A stretch of 64,000 bases of DNA from Kingdonia uniflora (taxonomy: Eukaryota > Streptophyta > Magnoliopsida > Ranunculales > Circaeasteraceae). Below are positions 10,451-20,428 of the stretch, in pieces; the first letter of the stretch is position 1; the number at the start of each line of letters is the position of its first letter. The translations under genes were made by a program, and so were the position numbers. The stretch spans positions 881,001-945,000 of the forward strand of contig JACGCM010002198.1 in the NCBI GenBank assembly GCA_014058105.1, read 5' to 3'. The notes beneath the pieces are model-generated. The model saw only the letters and a list, made by a program, of their open reading frames with translations, was not told the origin of the DNA and did no database searches.

Positions 10451-10650
10451 GTTCGAACGAGTTCAAAAGTCGTTCGAACGACTAAGAGATAATGGGCCAA
10501 ATTCCAGGAGGTTAGTCAACTCGTTCGAACGACAATAAATCTCGTTCAAACAACAATGCTGTCCAATGGCCAAAACGTCCAGAAGACACATAAAAAAGAT
10601 CTGAAAATACAAAGATTCGTTCGAACGACAAGGAACCTCGTTCAAACGAC
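10451..10650. repeat. Cluster of CGTTCGAACG palindromes in the solo LTR
   Basis: Perfect CGTTCGAACG occurs at 10471-10480, 10522-10531 and 10618-10627. Variants (GTTCGAAC, CGTTCAAAC) lie at about 10451, 10543 and 10639. Six related sites fall within 200 bp of an otherwise AT-rich LTR. Confidence 0.8.
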
Positions 10651-11268
10651 AATTCTGGGAAAGTCTACTCTGAGGTCCTCCTGAACCACACACACCCAAC
10701 TCCAAGACCCTCAGAAGACTGAAACAACTCGAGCAACCACCACAAGGGTTCCCAAGGTCTAACACCACCTCTACCGCTGAATGGCCACCAGAACTCCTAA
10801 AACTCAGAAAAGGAATCTAACGGCTAGAAACTTAACCGAAAGGAATGAAATGGACGGAAAGAGTCCGACGACGGTCTGATTGGCGTTGAGAAACCAGGGG
10901 TAGCTAATCCCTATTCTTCCACCCCAGAACGAAAATCGAAAACGCCAGAAACGTCTGGAATCGAAAACACTATAACCCTCACGGAGGAGAGAAGCGGAAA
11001 ACCCCTTACGGATATAGAAACCGCCATCCAAACACATACTACACAATCAAGCTAAAACGCCAAACTACCAAATCCATCAAACCACCAAAACTTTGCCAAG
11101 AAGGAATCCATACCAAACCTGGCACTAAGAACAATTATAGTTGCATTAAGGATATGAGAATATGCAGAAGTATGATGCAGAAGAATATGCAGAAGTTAAA
11201 GAATAGGAATATTCAGATTTGGAATATAAAGAGTAATAATTAGAAATAAAAAAATACGGGTCATTACA

Positions 11269-11983
11269 GCAGTTAATTTTATGGATGTGTCAAAGTCTAC
11301 CACGATGAGCAAGCTAGCTTAGGAATTTTCGATGATGAAGATGTTGATGCGTGGCTCGACCTCTGGAACCACGGGCAGTGGTGAGGTCATGGTAGAGGCA
11401 AAAAAGAGAAGGGTATACCCCTATTCTGAACTGATTGGGGCAAAAGTCACAGAGAATCGAATTGGAGAGGAAGACAAGCTAAGAAATATGGAAGATAGGG
11501 CGAGGCTTGCAGCTCATAAGGGTGTGGAGGAGATGAGCATAGTGGTATGTTTGATGATTGGAATGCTTTCTGAATTCTGTATAGTGATTCGAGCTAAAAA
11601 AGTGTTTGATTTGTCATTTTGTTTTCGTAGGCTGCTCGCTTGATGAAGAGGATCTGCCTCGGGATGGAGGAGAAGAACGTAAAGCTCGAGAGTGGGAAGG
11701 TAGAGCTCGAGAAGAAGGTAGCTCCATTAAAGTTCGATTTGGTTTGGGAGGGGAAGCGACTGGCTTCTGTGCAAGTTGCACAAGAGGTGGATATTATCGA
11801 GCTGACAGAAGAATAATTGATGAATCTGAATGTGGTGGTAGTCCAACGTGATAGACTTGGGTGCTACCTCCTTAAAATGTGGTACTCCAAAGCTGAGGTG
11901 AATGACATTATGGAGGATACCTATGTTGATGATGAGGAGGATAAAGCTAATGGGGCTGGAGTTGTAAAAGGGTTAGATGGTAT
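11269..11983 (+). pseudogene. Antisense main gene, middle exons (copy X)
   Basis: Continues the frame cut at 8287. The first part (to 11544) gives TSGTTGSGEVMVEAKKRRVYPYSELIG-like sequence ending in an EERARLAAHKGVEEMS-type helix. A predicted intron, 11545-11630 (GTATGT to TTCGTAG, 86 bp), sits exactly where copy Y (32357-32442) and A3 (60452-60541) have one. The next exon, 11631-11983, begins AARLMK and becomes charged and coiled-coil like; it has a frameshift relative to copy Y. Element B5 interrupts it at 11984, and it resumes at 20909. Confidence 0.55.
11979..11983. repeat. Target-site duplication GGTAT, left copy (element B5)
   Basis: GGTAT before B5; GATAT after it (20909-20913). One of five bases has changed. 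The flanks join to match the exon sequence of copy Y. Confidence 0.7.
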
Positions 11984-12466
11984 TGTAGTAGCATATTCCC
12001 CAGATTTGACAAGAGTAAGCCAACAAAGCGTAGTCGAAGACAACAACACATGATTGAAGTCCATCATTCGAGAAGTTACTATAAGTCCTCGACTTGCCAA
12101 ATGTTTCCGTTGAAGCCTGGTTAAGAAAAAACTGTTAGAGATCCGCAAAGTTCGCCCACTCCCCTAGAATAGGAGACTATTTCTTTCTTTTTGTAAAACT
12201 GCTTGTATGACTATAAATACAGGCAGATAATAAATTCTACAGGATCGCAATCTTTTACTATTCTTACTTTTAAAACCCAACATCACTTCAAAATGTATAA
12301 TAACTAGCATCATACTAGATTTTACATCAAAATCCTCCCCCAGGTCATGGTTTTTCTCAGCCTTTACTGAGTTTTCCACGTAAAATATTATTTATCTAGT
12401 CTTATTACATTCTCTTTATGAATAAGTATTGACAAAGATTCTCCTTCCGAAAAACATGCCATTACA
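11984..12466 (+). repeat. 5' LTR of B5
   Basis: 483 bp, TGTAGTAGC...CCATTACA. TATAAATA at 12212-12219 is the likely promoter box for the sense transcript. A hairpin-like core follows in R/U5 (12347-12379). Confidence 0.9.
12347..12379 (+). promoter_or_regulatory. Hairpin-forming core of the LTR R/U5 region
   Basis: ATGGTTTTTCTCAG, a short loop, then CTGAGTTTTCCAC: CTCAG pairs with CTGAG and TGG with CCA. The same core (GTGGTTTTT ... GTTTTCCACG-TAAA) recurs in all family A, B and C LTRs in the window, although the rest of those LTRs has diverged. It may be an RNA structure near 3'-end formation; that role is inferred. Confidence 0.45.
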
Positions 12467-12467
12467 A

Positions 12468-12486
12468 TTGGCGTCGTGTGTGGGAA
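12468..12486 (+). promoter_or_regulatory. Primer-binding site of B5
   Basis: TTGGCGTCGTGTGTGGGAA lies one base after the LTR. It is the counterpart of TTGGCACCGTGTATGGGAA in B4 and TTTGGCGCCGTCTGTGGGA in A3. The first bases (TGGCGCCGT) would pair with the 3' end of a tRNA such as Asp; the tRNA identity is not certain. Confidence 0.75.
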
Positions 12487-12536
12487 TTACCACATTTTTT
12501 TACCATCACTGATCTAAGCACCATCCGTTGACAAAC

Positions 12537-14290
12537 ATGAACTTGAGAAACCATTCCAGTACCATCAGAGATTAGGAAATACTAGGAACTATTGATCTCT
12601 GCGATGTCGTACTCAAGCTTCAGCAATAAATGGCCGCTGAACAAACTAAAAGAATGGAAGATCAGCGTGTCTATGTCTAAGCTCTTCAAACGGAGAGAGA
12701 CGAACAGCGGAAAACCTTAGATCAACAGAGTCAAACACGGCAGAAAGAAATGCAGCGACTGAGGAGAATGCAAGATCGACTTACCGGTTGATAAACGTCC
12801 CCTCCACTCGCCCATAGCGATCATAGATCAAGAGCAATTCAATGCGACGATCCACCAAGGAAAGACAAGCTACGGATTTCTCGATCTAGATCCGAGAACC
12901 CAAACAGAGCCTCTCGATATTTTGGTTTAACATCCTCAACATTGACAACTCAAGGAAGTCGACGCACTCGACATCAAATTCTTCTGCCTGAAAGAGGACA
13001 TATCAGGGATCGGTTGGGACCAGAAGGACAAGGGGATTATGTTCCTTAGGTTACAACCTTACCATTTCACCTGCAATAATTCGTCACCTTGGACGACCTC
13101 AACAACAAAATCTAGGCCATTGATTCTGGCATTCTAGGCCGACGATCCGCGCTTGATAGAATCGAGACAAACCCCATCTCCCCTCATCTCGAAGTTATGC
13201 CCATTCCGGACAATTTCCATATGTCCAAATTTATTCAGTATGTGGGCCTGACTGACCCGCTTACACATGTTTGACATTTCAAAGCCACAGTTAGACTATA
13301 TTCCAAACTTGACCACATGTTATGTAGACTCTTCAACATGAGTCTGAAGGAAGAACCGCTCCGTTGGTTCCATACTATTAAAGAGGTCTCCATCACCACG
13401 TTCAACCAGTTGCAGTATCTTTTCGAATCCAATTATGCTCATGCCAGAGAGCAAGAGATCACTGTCGATTCTTTGTTTTACTTCAAGCAAGGCGCGAAAG
13501 AGACCCTGACAAACTTTTATAAATATTTCCTATAAGAATCAAGGAAAATAGGGAACTCATACCCTAAAATCATCGTTCCAGCATTCACCTCTACCCTGCA
13601 CATTGACTCAAAAGTTCGGGAAGAACTTACTTTACACAAGCCGCATATAGTCACTGAGATGATTGATGTGCTTAATAACTATATCGAACTGGAGCGATCA
13701 AAGAAAGATATGATAAAGAGCTCGTCTGCAATCTATTCTCGAGAAGCATCTTCTACCCCATCTCAGTGAACAATCACTACTGAAGTTCCCAATCAACGTG
13801 ACAGAAACACCGACAGCAATAGAAGAAGGGACGGCAAACCAGATAAACCTATCCCTGTTCTACCGCCAATGATAACAACTATCTCCGTTATCTTGTCGAC
13901 GATAAAGGGAGATGAGTGTTATCACGAACCATAGACCATTCCTGATCTTCCCAACATACCACTATGTCAGTATCATAATGTGCATAGCCATGAGACTGAC
14001 ACCTTCTACTCCCTTATATGAATCTTCCATCGTATCCTATTAGCTGGAAGACTCCACAATTATGTCATCGACATCCAAAAGCTTCTCGAGCATGAAGCAA
14101 AATATAAAGAGGTGGAGCAAAATCAGGCCCAAGGGCAAGCTCGTTACCTATATATGATTGAGATTGAAAAAGTAAAGAAAATAAAACAAGACGATCGGAT
14201 TACGTCTTGCTGTAAAATGACCTCTTCAGACAAATCAACAAAACTGCTTCCCAGCACAAGCAAATCGAAACATCCTTATGGTGGAGCTAT
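12537..14290 (+). pseudogene. gag: gag of B5
   Basis: Starts at ATG 12537 (MNLRNHSST, as B4 has MNLRSATS). A charged helical N-terminus follows. Then comes the retrotransposon Gag core: FHMSKFIQYVGLTDPLTH, FNMSLKEEPLRWFHTI, LFESNYAHAREQE, FYFKQGAKETLTNFYKY, a VPAFTS-HIDSK segment, and NNYIELERSKKD. A weak zinc-knuckle-like region (LCQYHNVHSHETDT) comes late. Gag forms the particle that packages the RNA. Stops fall mostly at Gln or Trp codons (for example FLQE read as FL-stop-E near 13533). The frame ends at the pol-deletion junction near 14280. Confidence 0.8.
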
Positions 14291-14342
14291 ACAAATTGAA
14301 TATCTATGGAACACGGATCGACTGAAACTATTTTATAGATGA
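14281..14342 (+). pseudogene. Last codons of integrase in B5
   Basis: The short stretch ending LKLFYR-stop matches the end of integrase in B4 (VKMFYR-stop, about 49330-49342). It proves that the deletion removed everything between gag and the pol terminus. Confidence 0.7.
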
Positions 14343-14396
14343 GACACTGTAGCCGCTTTGATCGATTCAAATAAACATCTTTTGTTATCAATTTAA

Positions 14397-14824
14397 TCCT
14401 TACTATTTAATTTGATCTCGATCTATACTTGTCAAGTATACATCAGACAAACAATATCCTTACTTTTTGATTTGATCTCGATCTATACTTATCAAGTATA
14501 AATCAGACAAACAATATCCTTACTTTTTGATTTGATCTCGATCTATACTTGTTAAGTATACATCAGACAAAAAATATCCTTACCATTTGATTTGATCTTG
14601 ATCTATACTTGTCAAGTACACATTAGACAAACAATCTCCTTACTATTTGATTTAATCTCGATCTATATTTGTTAAGTACACATCAGACAAACATTCTCCT
14701 TATTATTTGATTTGATTTCGATCTATACTTGTCAAGTATACATCAGATAAACAATATCCTTACTATTTAATTTGATCTTGATCTATACTTGTCAAGTTTA
14801 CATCAGACAAACAATATCCTTACA
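14397..14824 (+). repeat. 60-bp tandem array, seven units
   Basis: Seven consecutive units of exactly 60 bp, built on TTGATCTCGATCTATACTTG, then TCAAGTATACATCAGACAAA, then CAATATCCTTACTATTTGAT, differing at a few positions each. A 38-bp half-related motif (CTATCATTCAAATTTTAC) follows twice at 14826-14882. The equivalent place in B4 (about 49370-49460) has only one diverged unit (ATCGATACATGCTCAACAAG, then TATACATCA). The array is therefore specific to this copy or subfamily. Confidence 0.95.
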
Positions 14825-14883
14825 GACTATCATTCAAATTTTACTTAACAAGTATACCTAAAGGCTATCATTCAAATTTTACG

Positions 14884-15274
14884 TGAATAATATCTAATTA
14901 CAGGATATTCTACTTCGCGCTCTTTACTTATCGAACAACCTCTAAGAGAGCTTTTGTTCTTCTCAAATATAAATTCAGATAGCCATCTAAGGATATACAT
15001 CTGGTACTCATTCTCATTACTTGCCATTTCATGGCCATCTTTCACATATCACACAAACAATCGTTCCTCACTTATTTGATAGATCTATCATCACATTCGA
15101 TCTAAATCACTTTAACAAATCTGCTACTTTGAGCTATTTACAAAACAAGTGCCCATAATTATTTCACAAATAAACAAGATTTTTAGCAACACAAAATTGT
15201 TTCACCACAATACTGCGAATTAAATTGTTTTCGTCCTACTGATCATTTTTACATCCTTTCTCAATGAACACACC
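14884..15274. other. AT-rich spacer between tandem array and antisense gene (B5)
   Basis: No frame or repeat that I can support. The corresponding spacer in B4 is 49343-49881. Confidence 0.5.
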
Positions 15275-17520
15275 TTACACAAGGTTTAACATTTCAGAAG
15301 GAGGTTTTTCTTCATTCAAATTTAGGGTACCTTCGGGGACCTGCACATCTGCTACCTCCCCAGGACGAGTACCATCAGCCTCCATCATCACATCATCTTC
15401 GATAACTTCGATTGCCCCACATACATTATGAGTCTGGGGTACATCGTCATCCGAGCTATCATTAATAACAACACCACCAGCTTTTGCAAGTCCCTTGTAA
15501 AATTTTTTCCTCTCATCCAACTCGTCATATTGTTCTCGAAAATGTATCCTCACTTCCATGTATTTTTCCAATTTCTCCTTATTCATCTTTGCCCTCATCT
15601 CATTGAGAAGCTTGCCTTATTCTTGCTCCGTTGCTTTACGAACATCAACAACTTGATCCCTTTCATCTTTTTCCTAGGTGGTCTTCTACAATGTAGAACC
15701 TCCTTTTTATCTTTCTCTGCCACTTTCTTCGCTTTACCCAGTGTAGCTTCCCTCACTTTCTTGGCATCGAGCTTATACCTATTCAATGTTGTATTAAATT
15801 CAGCCTTCTCCACAATCAAATCCTTCTCTATATTTTTGTAGGCAATAATCTGGTTTGCCAGCTCCCCACTGCCCACAACGCGACCCATAGCTTCAGTTAC
15901 CAACTTCTTAATCAGCATCAAAGTCATATAATGAATATTCAAGTAACCTACCAATTTTTCCATTCGTAGAAAAGCATTAAAATTTCTCACCTTCGTCAAA
16001 TTCCTCTGACCTTCGCTGAAAAATGTATTCAATCTATCAATCCCTACCAAGCAATCCTTCAGCTCCGTCTTCAGCTTATCCGTCCCAGGCGTATAAGCAT
16101 CCATAGTCTTCTGAGTTTCTGTCATAGACTCTGCGAAAAATTTCTTCTTTGACGTCTCACCACTGGTCTTCTTCGGGACTACACTACCAGAATCCCGTGG
16201 GGGGCGCATATCCACAACAACTGTTGATTTAGCAGAACCAGCCACCTCCTCTACTATCGATTGTCGAGTTAGCCTCTTATGAGGAAGCAATGAAAGAACA
16301 TCAGAACTCGCCACCCTTTTCTTTTTATTCCCTCCCAGAGACTCTCCTAACATAACATCAATCTTTATATCAGCGTTGTACCTAGCCAATGAATGATTTT
16401 CCACTGGTAAGCTAGCATCTGCGGCTCTCTTATTCCTCGCCAACATTTTTCCGTCGATAACAGGCACTTCCGAACCTCTTACCCTTGACCTCTTTAAACC
16501 AGCCTCTTGGAATAGCGTGTTCACAAGATCTTGATCGATAACCAGGTTATCGGTCCTACCAAAGAAATTTCTCCTCACCTTATACAACTCTTCCTTTACT
16601 TCTAACTTCTTGTCGACCTCTTTCAACGCTGCAAACAACATAAACAAGTTAGAAACACTTACATCTCATTCACACAATTCGAACATCAAGAATTACTATT
16701 AGCTAACCACACACCTAAGTGAAAAGTTTTTCTCTTTAAGGGTTCCCTGGGATCTTTCTTATCGAACTCATAATTTTTGGAGACGAGTAAGCGCTCATCG
16801 GTGTATCGCTCCCCAGTTATCACCATATCATAAAACAATGGTCTTTTCAGGAACCTCGCCAAGTACCGGTAGCCTACCTTCTGCGGGATCATCTTGTGTT
16901 TGTAGTATACACATAAATCATCGACAATTATCAGCCCTTCCCCCTGGCCTTAAGTCGACCATTTATTGTACCACATACCCTAAATAGGTCATATACATTC
17001 GAGTTGAACTGATCAGGGGGCTACATCAAAAAAGTTTATTAACTTTTTCTGATCCGCTCGAAGGGGAAGCTTCAACCCTTTCTTTATTTGTTCTCCCTAC
17101 ATCAAAATATAATTCAAGGGTATTTCTTGGTTGATCATTTCATACTGGTACTCCTCTAACCTAATATTCACAGGAATACCATACTTCTTCTTGAAGCTTA
17201 CTATCTCTTTGGTCTCTAGACCCTCTCCATAACATGCTTCCTCACCTTCCTCCACATCTTTATCCCCATCCTCACTACCTTCTCGACCACGAACTTGGGG
17301 CTCGTGATCTACATCTTTCTCTGTTGCCTCTTCATTAGACAGGTCGGCAGTACTAGGAGCCACCCTAAACTGTTCCACGGTACCTAAATCTGCTCTACTC
17401 GACCCTACCCTATATCTTCCTCCCAATTGTAGTACACAAGCCCTCACATCAATCATCAGAGGTACTATATCTTCCAGACTTGCGTATATTTCTTTTTATC
17501 ATTTTGAATTGGTCAGCCAT
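15275..17520 (-). pseudogene. Antisense main gene of B5
   Basis: Minus strand, starting at ATG 17520. The N-terminal part is acidic (NEEATEKDVDHEPQVRGREG), then [58 protein letters not shown] and [12 protein letters not shown]. That order resembles the plant 'putative gypsy type transposon' family and aligns with family A's GLSxPLxNLAK...IGACPxQ domain. A predicted 86-bp phase-1 intron (16714-16629, GTGTGT to TTTGCAG) joins to LKEVDKKLEVKEELY, followed by about 430 residues that include basic and coiled-coil segments (16647-15275, split by one stop between the two open frames). A few stops and frame changes near 16900-17100 break it. The role is unknown; the coiled coils suggest self-association. 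Confidence 0.7.
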
Positions 17521-17532
17521 TTTAAATCGAAC

Positions 17533-18316
17533 CTGTACAACAGATTCCATAATTTTTACACAGTTAGAATATATCATATGTGATACATATATATGTCATA
17601 ATCATATCATTGTCAAGAATACTTTCCAACATGACATTTTGATTTACAATCCGCTACTATCATTTTATATTTATACTTATTACCATAATTCTCGATATAT
17701 TTAATATGATATAATTCATATTCCTATCTTTCATTAAAGTGACACATCTGCTCAGTTCTTGATGCCTTTCTATTTTTAATAATAACATCGATAAATTGTT
17801 AATCTGGTTTATTTTTTGTCGAATTACAGGAAACTCAACAGCTTTTCGAACACACTTTACCTGTTTCTCGCCAAAAAATCCCATCATTTAAAATTTGATA
17901 ATCCCCCTTCTTCGGAATTTTTTTGGCCAAATCCTCATAAAAATAACGTCCCCGACAATCTCGCCGTATCAAAATGACATTTCTACTCATTTCTACAATC
18001 GCGCCGTAACCACATCTCCACCAACCGATCACCCTCTCCACTCATCTTCACCTATTTCTCACACCACCCATACCAGAAATAATCCATAAAACCCCTACGA
18101 CTCCATTTCTTCTGCTATGACACCCATATGAATCACACCGAAACCAAAATTTCTTAAGCTACTCTGTTAAACCCTAACAATGTTCTTTTATCTCTTACCT
18201 ACGAATCATTCACTTTCGATTCAATTTAACAAATAATAATATTCACTTTATTTAATCTTATTTGTCTATAACTTCATCAGTCAAAACAACAAACAATTAA
18301 AGCCAGAATCACTAAC
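17533..18316 (-). other. Predicted intron upstream of the B5 antisense main ATG
   Basis: Donor CAAG|GTTAGT at 18316, acceptor TGTACAG at 17533, 784 bp, AT-rich. B4 has the same borders at 52930 and 52197 (734 bp). Otherwise no feature was seen. Prediction only; no transcript evidence. Confidence 0.45.
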
Positions 18317-18405
18317 CTTGTTTACGCGCTGCTTCCGTATCCCTCTCCTTTGCTCGCTTGCCTCTTTCAATCAGAACGTTAATTTCCTCCTTCGTAATCA
18401 TAGAC
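18317..18405 (-). pseudogene. Short antisense leader ORF of B5
   Basis: About 29 codons from ATG 18405: ITKEEINVLIERGKRAKERD and a few more residues up to the conserved donor. B4 has GNEEINVLIKRAKLAKQRDT at the same place but with ACG instead of ATG. Splicing in the predicted phase soon reaches a stop before the main ATG, so this may be a leader peptide rather than the start of the main protein. Confidence 0.35.
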
Positions 18406-18451
18406 AACCAATCTAACAACGAGCTAAAGCAATTAGCACTAGAGATTTTTT

Positions 18452-18720
18452 TTATGTGTTTGAAAAGTTTGAACAGTCGCCCACATCATAGGTATTTAAA
18501 GACCCCACGTGACTGTTCATCGCACTACTTCGTGACTGTTCAAGTCCTCGAAAGTAACAATTTCTAGTTCTCTTCCTAGCTTCGTCGATACTTCGCATTC
18601 TTAGCGATAACAAACCTTTACATTCCCGCTCTAATCCTTCCATATCTCAAGGAATTTCTTCAGCCACATTCATGTGCAACAAAACACAGCCTATTTTATC
18701 ACAAAGACAATTTACATCAT
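18452..18720 (-). pseudogene. Antisense ORF2 of B5
   Basis: Fragmentary frame giving a DMEGLERECKGLLSLR segment. It matches B4 (DMEGLEQQCMGLLAFRR, 53210-53407) and, more loosely, family A ORF2 (QFEGLDWMGRELELG). Function unknown. Only the C-terminal half is open here. Confidence 0.4.
18493..18511 (-). promoter_or_regulatory. G-box and TATA-like box of the B5 antisense main gene
   Basis: On the minus strand CACGTG (18511-18506) is followed by TTTAAATA (18500-18493), about 90 bp before the leader ORF. Around it, GAACAGTCACG occurs twice upstream and an inverted GCGACTGTTC downstream. B4 has the same arrangement with GAACAGTCGCGTGAGG and a perfect CTATAAATA. This is a probable antisense promoter by conservation. 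Confidence 0.55.
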
Positions 18721-19142
18721 TTTCCTTATATTTTATACTCTCACATAAAGGAACACATCTTGCCATAATCATTATTCTTTTTAGTTCCCCTACTTCTACT
18801 TTACCTCCAAATTCCTATATTTTTGGGTACATATTCGACAAACATCTCATTATCATTATATTCGACATTCTACCAGAAACTTGCTTAAAACAATTTTCCA
18901 TTGCCAAAATTTTAATAAGTACATATTCAATTCAATAAATAAACAAAACCTTACTTCACTCGACAACACATCCTAAATAACTTTTTTTATTACATTTCAT
19001 TAACCTTAACAACTCCTTACATAGACCTACTCCTACGAACATTACAACTTCATAAACCCCTAGCTGCAGCTTCATCTTCCCTCTTCACCAACAACTTTGC
19101 TCGAGTTCACATTCTACCATAGCATTCTGGTGGATGCTAAAA

Positions 19143-19343
19143 CTATAATTTGACACGAAACTCTAAGTCCTCCTCAGCCTCCTTCACTTCTGCCTCGCTC
19201 ATCCCTTCGTAATCAGGCCCCTCCGGTTTTTCCATATGCAAATCACAATTCCGTGATCCAAAATATCGAGTGCATAATAGCCAATACATCACCTGAACAC
19301 GTCTGAATACACCATCCTGGGCTTGAGCCCTCATCTTTACCAT
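19143..19343 (-). pseudogene. Antisense ORF1 of B5
   Basis: Starts at ATG 19343 (MVKMRAQAQDG) and is open to 19143. It contains LLCTRYFGSRN, then PDYEGMSEAEVKEAEEDLEF. The same motifs in the same order occur in B4 and in all three family A copies, so this small acidic protein predates the split of the two families. A TATA box (GGTATAAATAAG) lies about 40 bp upstream. Function unknown; no named domain recognised. This copy looks short at the C-terminus compared with B4. Confidence 0.55.
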
Positions 19344-19380
19344 CTTGCATGAATACCTCACATCTGCAACAATAAAACTT

Positions 19381-19388
19381 ATTTATAC
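19381..19388 (-). promoter_or_regulatory. TATA box of antisense ORF1 (B5)
   Basis: GGTATAAATAAG on the minus strand, about 40 bp before the ORF1 ATG. B4 has TATATAAATAC at the matching position (54036-54029). Confidence 0.5.
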
Positions 19389-20410
19389 CCCCTCCAGTCC
19401 TGGTTTAACTCACCTACATTTACTATTTCTTGGAACTCTACAATTTCCAAATCAAATCAATCAACCTTGGAATTCGTTCCTGGACCCACTGAGTCAAGTA
19501 CCTTCAAGATGTTATGATAGCCAATCATAGTTCTATGTGCATTCACGTTCGACATTTGACCTTCAATTATTAACAACTACAATTGGTAATCAGCACAACA
19601 CAGGAATGGACTATTGAAAATATTAACTTTATTTATTATTATGAATAAGTTATAATTCATATTCGACAACTTTCCTTTGATTTTCTTAAATATAACATTC
19701 GTGACTACATCCTTCAATTACATTACAACAAGCTATAAACTATCTTTACATTCGACTTGCATAACCAATTATTCTGTGTTTTCTTTTCACTAGAATTGGA
19801 CATTAAAACCTCTTTCCAATACTAAAGAACCTCAATGAATCTCAACTCCTTGAGCTTCTAAAGGCAACTCCCCAGATGAAGGCAACAAAAAATTGTAAGA
19901 AGCCTCCCACGTTCGGCAAGATCCCTAGATGCCCATCTGAGCTTTAAATCTTCATCATCAATACAAACAGTTTCCCTTTCTCCCCCAAACTAATGCACTC
20001 CATTACCTTCAACACCACATGATGACACAATTATTTCCAACAGATACACATCTTCTCTCTCTTGACCTCTTTCCCACCCCAACGCCATGATACGATCACA
20101 TGGAGAATTATTACTGATCAGTTTATGTCAAATTTTTCCCTCAGGCTGTTTACTGTCTTCCGCCTCAAAAAATGCATTAGACCACACTTGGGGTGGTATC
20201 TTTCTAAAGCCACCACCATTCCACCCTTAATAAACCCCTATTTATACCCAATTTAACTTTGCCAGATTCACTGTACTGCATTAATTGCACCTTGGGAATG
20301 ACTTGACTAAATACAGTTCCTTTGACCTTAAAAATAACACAGACAACTCATCTTCTCATTCGGTAACCTCTGCAGCTTCCAACTTCTTCTCGACACAACC
20401 ACAAGTGCTT
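19389..20410. other. Non-coding segment between antisense ORF1 and the 3' LTR (B5)
   Basis: AT-rich; the open frames are short and unsupported. It ends at the polypurine tract. Nothing else recognised. Confidence 0.5.
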
Positions 20411-20428
20411 CTATCGAGATGGGGTGAT
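20411..20428 (+). promoter_or_regulatory. Polypurine tract of B5
   Basis: TATCGAGATGGGGTGAT directly precedes the 3' LTR. B4 has TATCGAAAATGGGGCGAT at 55130-55147. Confidence 0.7.

Larger units (their letters stand above)
8288..11268 (+). mobile_element. Solo LTR, 2981 bp, chromovirus-like
   Basis: Starts TGTCACGCCCC, ends GGTCATTACA, with a perfect 5-bp duplication and no coding interior. The length and the TGTCACG start suit LTRs of the Tekay/Del chromovirus group, but that group call is from memory of general features. No gag or pol remnant was seen, so a full element probably collapsed by LTR-LTR recombination. The scattered open frames inside (for example 10463-10768 minus, 9117-9335 plus) show no domain and I do not call them genes. 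Confidence 0.85.

Noticed and set aside
10463..11046. Cys/Gly- and Phe-rich minus-strand frames in the solo LTR
   Set aside because: Located within an LTR bounded by a perfect target duplication; no domain and no sign of constraint.
14397..14824. Possible CRISPR-like array
   Set aside because: Units are directly adjacent 60-bp tandem copies with no unique spacers, in a plant retrotransposon.
15428..15841. Plus-strand frame of 137 codons, Phe/Leu rich, membrane-like
   Set aside because: It lies exactly opposite the coiled-coil part of the antisense main gene of B5. Hydrophobic appearance arises from reverse-complemented Lys/Glu codons.
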